Positions 1 to 8,920 of a DNA stretch of 62,410 nucleotides are shown here, piece after piece; position 1 is the first letter of the stretch; each line of letters starts with the position of its first letter. Below the pieces are notes generated by a model. The model saw nothing but the letters and a program-made list of their open reading frames with translations. It was not told where the DNA came from and searched no databases. Origin of the DNA: Bordetella parapertussis (lineage in GTDB: Bacteria; Pseudomonadota; Gammaproteobacteria; Burkholderiales; SG8-41). The translations under genes were made by a program, and so were the position numbers. The stretch is from NCBI GenBank assembly GCA_945901405.1, contig CAMDLH010000009.1:1-62410 (forward strand). Direction: 5' to 3'.

Positions 1-1
1 C

Positions 2-112
2 CAGACCCTGCCTGAATTTCTCTTGAATAACCACAACGGCGATTTCATCGAGAAATTCATCCTCGAAAGGCAAGATCCCGCAACCATGCAGATGTTCCGC
101 TTGGCCACATAA
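2..112 (+). CDS. C-terminal end of an unidentified protein (partial)
   Basis: An open frame enters from the left edge and ends at TAA 110-112, giving 36 residues that finish FRLAT. The composition (acidic, Phe/Leu-rich, no low-complexity Arg/Ala runs) looks like a real protein end rather than a shadow frame. The fragment is too short to assign a family. It runs towards the minus-strand gene that ends at 141, so the two are convergent. Confidence 0.4.
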   Translation, partial: QTLPEFLLNNHNGDFIEKFILERQDPATMQMFRLAT

Positions 113-140
113 GGTCACGCCCGGGGTAAACTTCGCACTC

Positions 141-676
141 TCAAGTTAAATCGCGAAGCTGCAAAACTTCCTCAATCGAGGTAATCAGAATTGCATACTC
201 GCGTCCTGTGCCGCCTATGCTCGGAAAACTGACCGATTTGCGATTGCTGTCTCGGTCGAGAGTAACCGTTGCCCATCCACCCATGAAGGTTAAAGGTCCC
301 GATTGCAGCTTTGTAAAGTTAACCTCATCAAAAATTTCCAATACGCGACGGTATTGCTCGTTGGAGAGTTTAAACTGATGCGGCCCCTTTACCCTTGTAT
401 CTATACCTCGAAACTCTGCTTTTCCATCTGACAGCACGATAAGCTGGTATGAAGAAAGTCCGCCAACGACAAACTTGTTGATTGAATTACCTGCTTTACT
501 TCACTGGCTTCCTGTTGCGCATACACATTGTTTGGAGGCGTGAAGAACACTAGAGCATGGGTCGCCAGCCCATACATTACCGACAATACGACTATTGTTT
601 TTTGTGTAATCACGTTGCTAAATTCAGTCCATTTGGATGCGAATTTGTATCGCTTAATAAATATATCACCCATCAT
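141..676 (-). pseudogene. Small secreted or anchored protein, DUF6438-like, frameshifted
   Basis: A good start lies at 676 (ATGATG after GAGGAGAAC). The first frame encodes a short cytoplasmic stretch, a hydrophobic segment (about residues 27-50, with VVLSVMYGLATHALVFF) and an AQQEASE stretch. It then loses sense and stops at 401. A second frame, open from 500 to 141, continues with GGLSSYQLIVLSDGKAEFRG and ends LRDLT. Joined, the two resemble the small DUF6438-type domain (Gly-rich start, Y-x-L-x-I, DG-x-x-x-F-x-G). The second frame has no convincing start of its own, so a 1-2 nt indel between about 437 and 500 is the simplest reading. It could be a true pseudogene or a sequence error. The family assignment is tentative. 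Confidence 0.5.
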
Positions 677-882
677 TGTTCTCCTCACTATCCCTCTGCA
701 CGACCGTCATCCGCGTCTCATGCGCCCCCAACGTAACCAACCCATCCACGTTGAGCCCTTTCGGCAAATGATGCGCAATAAAAATCATAGTCACCTGCCC
801 CTTGAGTTTGTTCACCGTTCTGGCGAATTGTTCCGCAGTTGGTGCATCCAAGCTGCCGGTGGCATCGTCGAAGTTTACTCGT
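666..882 (-). pseudogene. Remnant of the C-terminal end of an ABC-transporter ATPase
   Basis: On the minus strand a frame reads FDDATGSLDAP and then QVTMIFIAHHLPKGL before ending at 666. This matches the Walker B/D-loop (hhhhDEATSALD) and H-loop (IAHxL) of an exporter-type ABC ATPase, as in HlyB/PrtD-like type I secretion transporters. Only the last 70 or so residues are recognisable. No Walker A or signature motif was found upstream, where the sequence to about 1200 looks degraded. The stop overlaps the start of the next small gene (ATGATGGGTGA), so the two were once translationally coupled. Confidence 0.5.
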
Positions 883-1242
883 CGGCCCCAGCCACGCGCC
901 TATACACAGTGTCGCGGGGGCATCGTTCGAGAGCGTTAGCAGCGGTACGGAGGGTGTGCGCGAGCGTGCAGGTGTTGAAGCAGGCTTCAAGGCAGGTAAC
1001 GAGGTACTGGCCGTAGCGCTAGGTAAACCGAGGCAACTTTTGCAGTGACGTGACCATCGAATTGCAATTCCTCGGTTATTCCAGGCACTGCCGCCAGTAA
1101 AGCAGATCACACCGCGTAATACAAACGGCGCCACGACCACCCGAACCGCGCACACAATCCATTGCATCAATTTGGCTGTTCCAACCACCCGCATCAAGGG
1201 CGGCTATGGCAAAATCCGCATCACACTTTACTGGAGACTATC
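883..1242. other. Non-coding or decayed stretch upstream of the reductase gene
   Basis: No frame here has a protein-like composition or a recognisable domain. Minus-strand translations contain scattered plausible peptides but are broken between frames, consistent with decay of the exporter gene next door. The last 60 bases should carry the promoter and leader of the reductase at 1243. No clear -35/-10 pair was identified. Confidence 0.35.
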
Positions 1243-2127
1243 ATGAGCAACATTGGTTTCATCGGACTCGGCATCATGGGTAAACCCATGGCGGTCAATC
1301 TCATCAAGGGCGGGCACACACTGTTTTTGAATTCACGCAGCGGCGTGCCGAAGGAACTCACCGACGCCGGCGGCAAGGCTTGCGCGAACGCCAAGGAAGT
1401 CGCGCAGAAAGCCGACATCATGATCATCATGGTGCCGGACACGCCCGACGTGGAGAAAGTGCTGTTCGGCGCCGATGGCGTAGCCGCGGGTCTCGGCAAG
1501 GGCAAGATCGTGATCGACATGAGTTCGATCTCGCCGATTGAAACAAAAAATTACGCGAAGAAAATTAACGATCTTGGTTGCGAATATGTCGATGCGCCGG
1601 TGTCGGGCGGCGAAGTGGGTGCGAAGGCCGCGTCGCTCACCATCATGATCGGCGCCAACCCGGCGACATTCGACAAGGTGAAGCCGCTGTTCGATCTGAT
1701 GGGCAAGAACATCACGCTGGTGGGCGGCGTGGGCGACGGGCAGACGTGCAAGGTGTGCAATCAGATCATCGTTGCGCTCAACATCGAGGCGGTGAGCGAG
1801 GCGCTGGTGTTCGCCGCGAAAGCCGGTGCGGACCCAGCCAAAGTACGCCAGGCGCTGATGGGCGGATTCGCTGCATCACGCATCCTCGAAGTGCACGGCG
1901 AGCGCATGATCAAGCGCACGTTTGATCCGGGTTTTCGCATCGAATTGCATCAAAAGGATTTGTCGCTGGCACTTGCGGGCGCGCGCGCGATGGGCATGTC
2001 GCTGCCCAACACCGCCACCGCGCAGGAGATGTTCAACGCATGTGTGGCGCAAGGCGGTGCGAAGTGGGATCACTCGGCGATGGTGAAGGCACTGGAGACG
2101 CTGGCGAATCAACCCGTCGCCAAGTAA
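1243..2127 (+). CDS. garR: 2-hydroxy-3-oxopropionate (tartronate semialdehyde) reductase
   Basis: The 294-residue product belongs to the beta-hydroxyacid dehydrogenase family, which reduces tartronate semialdehyde to glycerate with NAD(P)H. The Rossmann motif GLGIMG is at residues 8-13, the substrate-binding DAPVSGG at 117-123, and the catalytic Lys170 lies in GQTCKVCNQ with Asn173. Length equals that of GarR/GlxR. ATG 1243 is chosen because CTGGAG lies just upstream and the Rossmann fold begins at residue 4; upstream in-frame codons encode non-homologous residues. A Bug receptor gene follows after 9 nt, and a D-lactate-dehydrogenase-type flavoenzyme after that, suggesting a hydroxyacid/glyoxylate module. 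3-hydroxyisobutyrate dehydrogenase is the main alternative. Confidence 0.85.
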   Translation: MSNIGFIGLGIMGKPMAVNLIKGGHTLFLNSRSGVPKELTDAGGKACANAKEVAQKADIMIIMVPDTPDVEKVLFGADGVAAGLGKGKIVIDMSSISPIETKNYAKKINDLGCEYVDAPVSGGEVGAKAASLTIMIGANPATFDKVKPLFDLMGKNITLVGGVGDGQTCKVCNQIIVALNIEAVSEALVFAAKAGADPAKVRQALMGGFAASRILEVHGERMIKRTFDPGFRIELHQKDLSLALAGARAMGMSLPNTATAQEMFNACVAQGGAKWDHSAMVKALETLANQPVAK

Positions 2128-2136
2128 CCGCATACG

Positions 2137-3102
2137 ATGTCAGGCCGCGCGGCGCCTGTGCTGCCGATGCTGCTGCTGGCGATGGCCGGCGGCGTCCAGG
2201 CGCAACAGTATCCAGTCAAGTTAATCCGCGTCATCAACCCCGCGGCCCCCGGCGGCAACAGCGACTTGTTGTTTCGCGTGTTGTCGCCGAAGATGATCGA
2301 AACGCTCGGCCAGCAACTGGTGATGGAGTACCGCCCAGGTGCAGGTGCTACCGTGGGCACCGAGTTGCTGTCGAAAAGCCCGCCGGATGGCTACGCCACG
2401 ATGTTCGTCGCCGCGAGCCACGTGATGAATCCGTCGATCGTGAAGAAGCTGCCTTACGACACGTTGAAGGATTTCACGCCGCTGGGGCTGATCGCGGATA
2501 TTCCTTCCGCGCTGGTGGTGCACCCGTCGTTACCGGCGAAAAACGTGAAGGAGCTTGTCGCGCTCGGCCGCGCGCATCCGGGTGCAATCAATTTCTCGTC
2601 GGGCGGGCGCGGCACGGTGGGCCATCTCGCAGGCTCCTTGTTCGGCTCGATGGCTAAAGCGCAATACACCTTCGTCGCCTACAAAGGCTCGCATCAGGCG
2701 CTGATCGATGTGATGTCGGGCAATGTTCAATTCCAGTTTTCCAGCATCTCTAATCTGTTACCGTATGTGCAGTCAGGCCGCTTGCGCATGCTGGCGCAGA
2801 CCGGCGAGAAGCGCTCGCCAATCGCCGCGCAAACACCAACGATGGAAGAATCCGGATTGCCGGGGTTTGTAGTGCGCAGCGGCTTCAGCTTCCTCGGCCC
2901 GGCGGGCATGCCGCGCGCCATCGTCGAAAAATTGAATGGCGCATTGATCACCGCGCTGCGCGACCCGGCCAACCGTAAGCTGCTTGCCGCGCGCGGCGCA
3001 GACCCCGTGGGCAACACGCCCGAGGAACATGCGCGTTATATCAGCACGGAAATCGACAAATGGATCAAGTCCGCGCGTGAGGCGGGTATCACGCCAGAAT
3101 AA
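2137..3102 (+). CDS. Bug/TctC-family periplasmic receptor 1
   Basis: This 321-residue periplasmic binding protein is of the Bug family, the receptors that capture small carboxylates for tripartite tricarboxylate-type transport. The signal peptide ends near VQAQ (about residue 23). The mature protein has the family order: QYPVKLIRVI, a Gly-rich ligand loop NPAAPGGNSD, YRPGAGATVGTE, PPDGY, HPSLPAKN and a second lobe. Loop 1 begins NPAA rather than the usual PFAP/GFAP, so ligand preference may differ. It starts 9 nt after the reductase stop and is probably co-transcribed with it. No tctA/tctB membrane genes are nearby. Confidence 0.9.
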   Translation: MSGRAAPVLPMLLLAMAGGVQAQQYPVKLIRVINPAAPGGNSDLLFRVLSPKMIETLGQQLVMEYRPGAGATVGTELLSKSPPDGYATMFVAASHVMNPSIVKKLPYDTLKDFTPLGLIADIPSALVVHPSLPAKNVKELVALGRAHPGAINFSSGGRGTVGHLAGSLFGSMAKAQYTFVAYKGSHQALIDVMSGNVQFQFSSISNLLPYVQSGRLRMLAQTGEKRSPIAAQTPTMEESGLPGFVVRSGFSFLGPAGMPRAIVEKLNGALITALRDPANRKLLAARGADPVGNTPEEHARYISTEIDKWIKSAREAGITPE

Positions 3103-3111
3103 CCCCACCCT

Positions 3112-3190
3112 GTCGTTCCCGCGCAGGCGGGAACCCATAACACAGTGCCACTTGAAACAACTTATGGATTCCCGCCTGCGCGGGAATGAC
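3112..3190. repeat. Palindromic intergenic repeat, family A, copy 1
   Basis: The element has inverted ends: GTCGTTCCCGCGCAGGCGGG at one side and CCCGCCTGCGCGGGAATGAC at the other, with an 'AACCCATAACACAGTGCCACTT' type core between. Related copies occur at 13872, 22861, 34494 and, diverged, 42409. It lies between two plus-strand genes and would form a strong hairpin in RNA. Confidence 0.85.
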
Positions 3191-3241
3191 GGATTGGTTA
3201 GGATAAAATTTGTCGAATCAGTTCACCAGCGGCCACTCAAT

Positions 3242-4648
3242 ATGAACAAGCCCGAAGTAATGCGTGCTCCTTGCCCGTCCGCGCTGCTCGAAGCGTTGCG
3301 CACAAAATTCGGCGAGCGCCTCAACACCACGCAAGCGATACGCGAGCACCACGGCAAGGATGAATCGGCGTTTCCGGTAGCGCCACCCGACGCGGTGGTG
3401 TTCCCGCAATCCACTGACGAATGCGTCGAGATCGTCAAACTCTGCGCCGCGCACAACACCAACATCATCCCCTATGGCGTGGGCACTTCGCTCGAAGGCC
3501 ATGTGCTCGCGATTCACGGCGGCGTGTGCGTGGACATGAGCCGCATGAACAATATCCTCGCGGTGAATGTCGAAGACCTCGACTGCACGGTGCAAGCGGG
3601 TGTCACGCGCAAGCAACTGAATCTGCATCTGCAACACACGGGACTGTTTTTCCCCATTGACCCGGGCGCGGACGCCACGCTTGGCGGCATGGCGGCTACA
3701 CGCGCGTCAGGCACCAACGCCGTGCGCTACGGCACCATGCGCGAGAATGTTTTAGGGTTGACCGTGATACTTGCCGATGGGCGCATCATCAAAACCGGCG
3801 GCCGCTCGCGTAAATCCGCGGCAGGCTACGATCTCACGCGTTTGTTTGTTGGCTCCGAAGGCACGCTCGGTTTGATCACCGAAGTCACGCTGCGGCTTTA
3901 TCCGCAGCCCGAGGCTGCATCCGCGGCGACGTGTGCGTTTCCCGACATTAACGCGGCGGTGCGCACGGTAATTCAGACCATACAACTCGGCGTGCCCATC
4001 GCGCGCTGCGAGCTGCTCGACACGCTCACCATACAAGCGGTCAATTGTTACAGCAATCTGGGGCTGCGCGAGGCGCCGATGCTGTTTTGCGAATTTCACG
4101 GCAGCGCCGCGTCGGTCAAGGAGCAAGCCGAAACCGTGCAATCAATCGCGAAGGAACAAGGCGGCATGGATTTCGAGTGGGCCACCAAACAAGAAGAGCG
4201 CACGCGCCTGTGGCAGGCGCGACACGACGCCTACCCCGCGTGCCTGCGCCTGAAGCCCGGTGGCCGCGCAATGTCCACCGACGTGTGCGTGCCGATCTCG
4301 CGCCTGGCCGAGTGCATCGCCGAAACCAACAAGGATTTGCAAGGCACCACCATACCCATCGCGCTATTCGGCCACGTCGGCGACGGCAACTTTCACCTCG
4401 CGATCATGGTCGACCCGAACAACCCCGCCGACCTCGCCGAAGCCGAACGCGTGAATCACAACGTCGTCCACCGCGCGCTGTCGATGAACGGCACTTGCAC
4501 CGGCGAACACGGCATCGGCTACGGCAAGCTCGATTTCCTCGATGCCGAGCATGGCGATGCGGTTGCGGTGATGGGGGCGATCAAACAAGCAATCGATCCG
4601 TGCAACTTGTTTAATCGCGGCAAGGTGATACGGTGCCAATTTACGTAA
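3242..4648 (+). CDS. FAD-binding oxidoreductase, D-lactate dehydrogenase (cytochrome)-like
   Basis: The 468-residue flavoprotein is of the PCMH/VAO type (GlcD/DLD family), oxidising a 2-hydroxy acid to the 2-oxo acid with transfer to quinone or cytochrome. The FAD pyrophosphate loop PYGVGTSLEGH is at residues 77-87, followed by DPGADATLGGM and YGTMRENVLGL. The FAD-oxidase C domain ends with HVGDGNFH and GEHGIGYGK. The EGH form of the loop is typical of D-lactate rather than glycolate oxidases. ATG 3242 gives the usual length and avoids translating the repeat upstream. ATG 3260 is an alternative start. It probably works with the reductase and Bug upstream, the true substrate being unproven. 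Confidence 0.85.
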   Translation: MNKPEVMRAPCPSALLEALRTKFGERLNTTQAIREHHGKDESAFPVAPPDAVVFPQSTDECVEIVKLCAAHNTNIIPYGVGTSLEGHVLAIHGGVCVDMSRMNNILAVNVEDLDCTVQAGVTRKQLNLHLQHTGLFFPIDPGADATLGGMAATRASGTNAVRYGTMRENVLGLTVILADGRIIKTGGRSRKSAAGYDLTRLFVGSEGTLGLITEVTLRLYPQPEAASAATCAFPDINAAVRTVIQTIQLGVPIARCELLDTLTIQAVNCYSNLGLREAPMLFCEFHGSAASVKEQAETVQSIAKEQGGMDFEWATKQEERTRLWQARHDAYPACLRLKPGGRAMSTDVCVPISRLAECIAETNKDLQGTTIPIALFGHVGDGNFHLAIMVDPNNPADLAEAERVNHNVVHRALSMNGTCTGEHGIGYGKLDFLDAEHGDAVAVMGAIKQAIDPCNLFNRGKVIRCQFT

Positions 4649-5044
4649 CTAATTGTTTTTATTACGTTTCTTAGATTTCAAAGCCATGCCCTCCAACTGC
4701 GCGCGCCGCGCCTCGGCCTTGCGCTCACGCTCACGCCGGCGGCACGCACGGCAACGCGTGGCCGTCGTCCACAAATCGCCCTTCGCGGATTCGTACCACC
4801 ACTTCTGCTGCGTGGCGCTCCACACTTCCTGCTTGCCGCAATCCTTGCAGGTGAACGGCTTGTCGAGGTAGTAACCCCGCTCGACGTAATCGGGAAGGCC
4901 GTAGCTGACGTTCGGCCCCAGCAGCGCGGTGTTGACCTTGATGCGGCCGCGCAACAACGCTGCTGCGTGCGCGGCCACGAGCCGCGCCTTCAACGATTCA
5001 CGTCTGGCGGCAGCCTCGGCGCTGCGGTCGCGATTGCGTTTCAT
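4649..5044 (-). CDS. Zinc-ribbon domain protein
   Basis: A basic protein of 131 residues has a central CKDCGKQEVWSATQQKWWYE stretch followed by ATRCRACRRRERERKAEARR. The two C-x-x-C pairs, about 35-40 residues apart, form a probable zinc ribbon of the kind found in small conserved bacterial proteins (zf-Tbcl type). The aromatic WWYE cluster between the pairs is characteristic. It lies 16 nt after hyuA on the same strand, so it may share that transcript, but no role in hydantoin metabolism is implied. It converges with the flavoprotein gene with no gap (4648/4649). Confidence 0.75.
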   Translation of the reverse strand: MKRNRDRSAEAAARRESLKARLVAAHAAALLRGRIKVNTALLGPNVSYGLPDYVERGYYLDKPFTCKDCGKQEVWSATQQKWWYESAKGDLWTTATRCRACRRRERERKAEARRAQLEGMALKSKKRNKNN

Positions 5045-5060
5045 GGCATATTTCTATTTC

Positions 5061-7142
5061 TCATTTGCCCAAATCAACAACGATATTCCCCGACCGCTCC
5101 ACCTTGGCCGTTGATTTGGGCGGCAAAATCAATGTAGTGGAATCCTCTTCGATGATCGCAGGGCCGCGCACTGCAACGCCGATGGCGAGCCGGTAACGGT
5201 CGTACACCGGCAAGAGTTCGAATCGCGAACGTGCGCCGACCCACGCGCGGCGCTTGCCCTTCAACGCGCGAGCCTCTCCGCGTTTGCCGCTGGCGACCTT
5301 GAGTTCGCCTTTTGCAACGTCTGCCGATGCCGCGACGCGAATGTTTATGATTTCGATTTCGCCGACCGGCGGCACATGGCCGAAGGTTTTTTGGTACACC
5401 GACATGAATGCCGCGCGCAATGCGGCTTGCGAGCGTGCGGTGTAGGGGCCGGCGGGCAACGCCACTACCAGTTCAAAGCCCTGGCCCGCAAAGCGCATGT
5501 CAGCCGAACGCACAGTCCTGATGCTGCTTTTTCTGGAAACGGTTTTCGCAATAACCGCGCCCGCCTCGCGTTCGATCTTCACATAGGCGGATTCAAACGT
5601 GCGCCAGTTCATGTCACTGAGTCTGCACGCGACAGTTGCCACGCGATCAATACGCGCCGGCGCCATCAGCAAACCCAATGCCGAAGCTACGCCCGCGCTC
5701 GGCGGACAAATTACGCGCGTAATGCCGAGCCGGCGCGCCACTTCGCAGCCGTGCAGCGGCCCGCCACCGCCAGTGGCAAGCAGCGCAAAATCGCCGGCGT
5801 GATGCCCGCGTTCGGCGACATGCACGCGCGCGGCCGCGGCCATGTTTTCGTTCACCACCGAATGTATGCCCCATGCGGCTTCTTCGACGCCGAGCTTTGA
5901 GCGCGCCGCCAACGGCGCAATCGCCGCGTGCGCAAGTTTGCTGTCGATGCTCATCGTGCCACCGGCAAACGTGGCCGCGTCGAGATATCCGAGCACAAGA
6001 TTGGCGTCCGTCACCGTCGGCGCAACGCCGCCGCGTTGATAACACGCCGGCCCCGGCGCCGCACCCGCGCTCTCCGGCCCAACCTTGAGCAAACCCAGCG
6101 CATCGATGGTTGCGATACTGCCGCCGCCCGCGCCGATTTCGATCAGCTCGATGGTGGAAATATTGATCGGCAAGCCGCTGCCTTCCATAAACCGCTGCTG
6201 CCGGCCCGCCTCGAACTGATACGCAATCAGCGGCGCGCCGTCTTCCACGATGGCGAGCTTGGCCGTGGTGCCGCCCATGTCGAACGCGAGCACGTCGCGC
6301 GCCTTCGAGCGCAGGCCGAAGGTGGAACCCGCCAGCGCGCCTGCCGCCGGCCCAGATTCAAGCAACTGTATCGGCACGCGCTTGGCTTCATCAATATGCG
6401 TGAGGCCACCGTTGGAGAGCATCATGAAGAGCGGCGCCTTGATGCCGAGCTTGGCGATTTCGCGGCTCATCAAATCGAGATAACTGTCGGCAAGCGGCTT
6501 GATGTAGGCGTTGGCAACCGTCGTGGACGTGCGCTCGTACTCGCGTATCTGCGGTGAGACTTCGGAGGACAGCGACACGAACAGCTCCGGGTGGCGCTGG
6601 TGTATCGCCTTGCGCGCCTGCACCTCATGCACATCGTTGGCGTAGGCATGCAAAAAAGTAATCGCCAGCGAACCGATGCCCGCGGCCTTGAGCTTTGCCA
6701 CCTGCGCTAGCAGCGCATCGACATCCAGCTTCTGCTCGATCTTGCCATCGGGGCCGATACGCTCCGGCGCTTCAAGCCGCAGACTGCGGCGCACCAGCGG
6801 TTGCGGTAATTCCATGAACAGGTTGTAGAGCTCATACTTGTGTTCGCGGCGCATCTCCAGTGTGTCGCGAAAGCCCGCCGTGGTGATGAGGCCGGTGGGC
6901 GCACCCTTGCGTTCGATCAGCGCGTTGGTGAAGAGTGTCGTCGCATGCACCACGCGCGACACGTCGCGGCACGCAATGCCTTCGGCGTCGAACAGTTTTT
7001 TGATTCCGGTAATTACACCGCGATGCGGCGTCTGCGGCGTGGTGAGTTCCTTGTGCGCGGCCGACACGCCGCGCGTGGCGTCGTACACCACGATATCGGT
7101 GAAGGTGCCGCCGATGTCTATGCCTAATGCAAAGTTGGCCAT
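5061..7142 (-). CDS. hyuA: Hydantoinase/oxoprolinase A subunit, HyuA-type
   Basis: The 693-residue product is the ATP-dependent A subunit of the N-methylhydantoinase/5-oxoprolinase/acetone-carboxylase superfamily. It opens with the actin-like phosphate motif FALGIDIGGTFTDIVVYD and carries LAFDMGGTTAKLAIVEDG in mid-protein and the second ATP loop LLATGGGGPLHG further on. ATG 7142 is preferred because the fold begins at residue 4; the upstream in-frame ATG would add unrelated residues that overlap hyuB. The start lies one base after the hyuB stop (TGACATG), so translation is coupled. The substrate is a cyclic amide or similar carboxylate precursor and cannot be named from sequence. Confidence 0.9.
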   Translation of the reverse strand: MANFALGIDIGGTFTDIVVYDATRGVSAAHKELTTPQTPHRGVITGIKKLFDAEGIACRDVSRVVHATTLFTNALIERKGAPTGLITTAGFRDTLEMRREHKYELYNLFMELPQPLVRRSLRLEAPERIGPDGKIEQKLDVDALLAQVAKLKAAGIGSLAITFLHAYANDVHEVQARKAIHQRHPELFVSLSSEVSPQIREYERTSTTVANAYIKPLADSYLDLMSREIAKLGIKAPLFMMLSNGGLTHIDEAKRVPIQLLESGPAAGALAGSTFGLRSKARDVLAFDMGGTTAKLAIVEDGAPLIAYQFEAGRQQRFMEGSGLPINISTIELIEIGAGGGSIATIDALGLLKVGPESAGAAPGPACYQRGGVAPTVTDANLVLGYLDAATFAGGTMSIDSKLAHAAIAPLAARSKLGVEEAAWGIHSVVNENMAAAARVHVAERGHHAGDFALLATGGGGPLHGCEVARRLGITRVICPPSAGVASALGLLMAPARIDRVATVACRLSDMNWRTFESAYVKIEREAGAVIAKTVSRKSSIRTVRSADMRFAGQGFELVVALPAGPYTARSQAALRAAFMSVYQKTFGHVPPVGEIEIINIRVAASADVAKGELKVASGKRGEARALKGKRRAWVGARSRFELLPVYDRYRLAIGVAVRGPAIIEEDSTTLILPPKSTAKVERSGNIVVDLGK

Positions 7143-7143
7143 G

Positions 7144-8751
7144 TCAGCTCGCGTATCCGTCAACACGGTCGGCATCGATGAGCGCTGGATCACGCAGCGC
7201 GGGCGCACCATACCCGCCACCACCTGGTGTCTTGAGTTCTATCGTGCTACCCGGTGCAATCACATGCTGCACTTTCGGATTTGCAGCCTGCCCGTCGATC
7301 AACACCGCACCCGGCGCACCCGATTCGCCGCCCGCTATGCCCGATGGCGCGGTCTCCGCACGCGTACGCTCCGCGAGAAACGCCACGGTGATCGGCGTCT
7401 CGGAGCGATTCTCGAACGCGATCTCCTGCCCGGTGCCGCCGCGAAACTGGCCGCGCCCTCCGGTGCCAGTGCGCAAGCGCCGATGCTTGACGTGCAGCGG
7501 CGACAATTGCTCGATCATCTCCACTGGAGTGGACGAAATATTGCTTGGCCAGCTCAGCACGTTGGCACCGTCGCGATCATGCGCGGCGCCGAAGCCGCCG
7601 TTCATGAAAAACAGATTGGTGAAACTCTTGCCATTTTGTTTTACACCCGACAAATTGATGCACCACAGCGGTGAGCCGACCGTGGCAATCACTTTTTGCG
7701 GCATCGCCTTGGCGAGCGCGGTGATCACCATCATCGGCAAAAAGTGCCCCATCAGTGCACGCGCACCGCCCGCCGCCGGCGGTGTTGAATTCAAAATCGA
7801 ACCTTCTGGCGCAGTGATGCTGATCGGCCGCAGCACGCCTTCATTGTTGGGAATGTTCGGCGACAGCACGGCCTTCACGCCATAAGACGTATACGCATTG
7901 GTGTAGGCGAGACACACGTTAATCGAGCGTGGCACCTGCGCCGCCGAGCCGGCGAAGTCTATTGCGATATCGTCGTCATTGATGGTCATCGCCATCTTGA
8001 GCTCAATGGGATTTTCAAAGCCGTCGCACACCGCGCTGTGATGGTAGATGCCATTCGGCACTTCGCGGATCGCCGCGCGCATCGCGGCCTCGGATCGGCG
8101 ATGGATTTCATCCGCAAGATCAGCTAGAGAATTCAGCTTGTGCTCGGCCAGCACCGACAGCACGCGATTTTCAATCAGATGCAGCGCGGTGAACTGCGCC
8201 CACAGATCGCCCATCACCTGATCGGGCACGCGCACGTTCTTGCGCACAAAGCGTTCAAACGTCGCGTCGATCTTGCCTCGGCGGATCACCTTCATCACGG
8301 GTATCTGCAAGCCTTCCTCAAACACCTCGCGCGCATCGGCAGAGCGCATCTTGCCGCCGATGTCGGGCGCGTGCGCGACGGAACCAGCAAAGCCGACGAG
8401 TTTACGTTTCAGGAAAATCGGCTTGGCGCAAGTGATATCGGGTAGATGCCCGGTGCCGAGCCAGATGTCGTTGGTGATAAGCACGTCACCGGGTTCCAAT
8501 GTCTCGACAGGAAACTCATTGAGAAAATGCCGGATGGTGCGCGGCACCGTGCCGATGAACGACGGAATACTGTCGGTCGCCTGCGCCAACGAACGCCCGC
8601 GCGCATCGGTCAGCACGCAGGCAAAATCGTTCGACTCGCGCACGATGGTAGAGAACGACGTGCGCACCAACGCGGCGGCGGCTTCATCGACTATCGAGAT
8701 CAGCCGCGTCCACAACATTTCCAGGGTTACTGCGTTGAATTTGGTTTTCAT
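7144..8751 (-). CDS. hyuB: Hydantoinase/oxoprolinase B subunit, HyuB-type
   Basis: This 535-residue B subunit pairs with HyuA. Family features are WTRLISIVDEAAAALVRTSF near the N terminus, SNDFACVLTDARG, PGDVLITNDIWLGTGHLPD, and the C-terminal GGRGQFRGGTGQ and TPGGGGYG. ATG 8751 (MKTKFNAVTLEML) matches the usual family start, whereas the upstream ATG adds eight unrelated residues. It is first in a hyuB-hyuA unit. A Bug receptor gene lies upstream on the same strand across a repeat-bearing gap, and that receptor could bring in the substrate or a related acid. Confidence 0.9.
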   Translation of the reverse strand: MKTKFNAVTLEMLWTRLISIVDEAAAALVRTSFSTIVRESNDFACVLTDARGRSLAQATDSIPSFIGTVPRTIRHFLNEFPVETLEPGDVLITNDIWLGTGHLPDITCAKPIFLKRKLVGFAGSVAHAPDIGGKMRSADAREVFEEGLQIPVMKVIRRGKIDATFERFVRKNVRVPDQVMGDLWAQFTALHLIENRVLSVLAEHKLNSLADLADEIHRRSEAAMRAAIREVPNGIYHHSAVCDGFENPIELKMAMTINDDDIAIDFAGSAAQVPRSINVCLAYTNAYTSYGVKAVLSPNIPNNEGVLRPISITAPEGSILNSTPPAAGGARALMGHFLPMMVITALAKAMPQKVIATVGSPLWCINLSGVKQNGKSFTNLFFMNGGFGAAHDRDGANVLSWPSNISSTPVEMIEQLSPLHVKHRRLRTGTGGRGQFRGGTGQEIAFENRSETPITVAFLAERTRAETAPSGIAGGESGAPGAVLIDGQAANPKVQHVIAPGSTIELKTPGGGGYGAPALRDPALIDADRVDGYAS

Positions 8752-8778
8752 GGATTTTGCCCGGCTTAAGGTCAAAGG

Positions 8779-8905
8779 CTTTTGCCACAGATTTCACAGA
8801 TGAACACGGATTTAAAATCGCTTTATAAACAAATAGTTACATAAGTACACACCTTGTGGGTATGCGTTTTTAATCTGCGAAAATCCGTGAAATCCGTGGC
8901 AAAAG
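8779..8905. repeat. Inverted-repeat element, family B, copy 1
   Basis: The ends are complementary: CTTTTGCCACAGATTTCACA on the left pairs imperfectly with GTGAAATCCGTGGCAAAAG on the right, around an AT-rich middle. It fills the gap between the Bug gene (ends 8921) and hyuB. Short tandem 'CACAGAT/CACGGAT' units are visible inside each arm. A related element with CGCAGAT units occurs at 22821. Confidence 0.8.
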
Positions 8906-8920
8906 ATTTTGAAGTTGAAA

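Noticed and set aside
437-500. Programmed frameshift in the small anchored-protein gene
   Set aside because: No slippery heptamer or downstream structure was evident, and the neighbouring gene is also decayed, so simple loss is preferred.
528-1016. Plus-strand open frame at the left edge
   Set aside because: The composition is not protein-like and the opposite strand carries recognisable ABC ATPase and signal-anchor remnants.
3112-3190. Palindromic repeats as part of a CRISPR array
   Set aside because: The copies are singly dispersed thousands of bases apart, are perfect hairpins, and have no regular spacers or cas genes.
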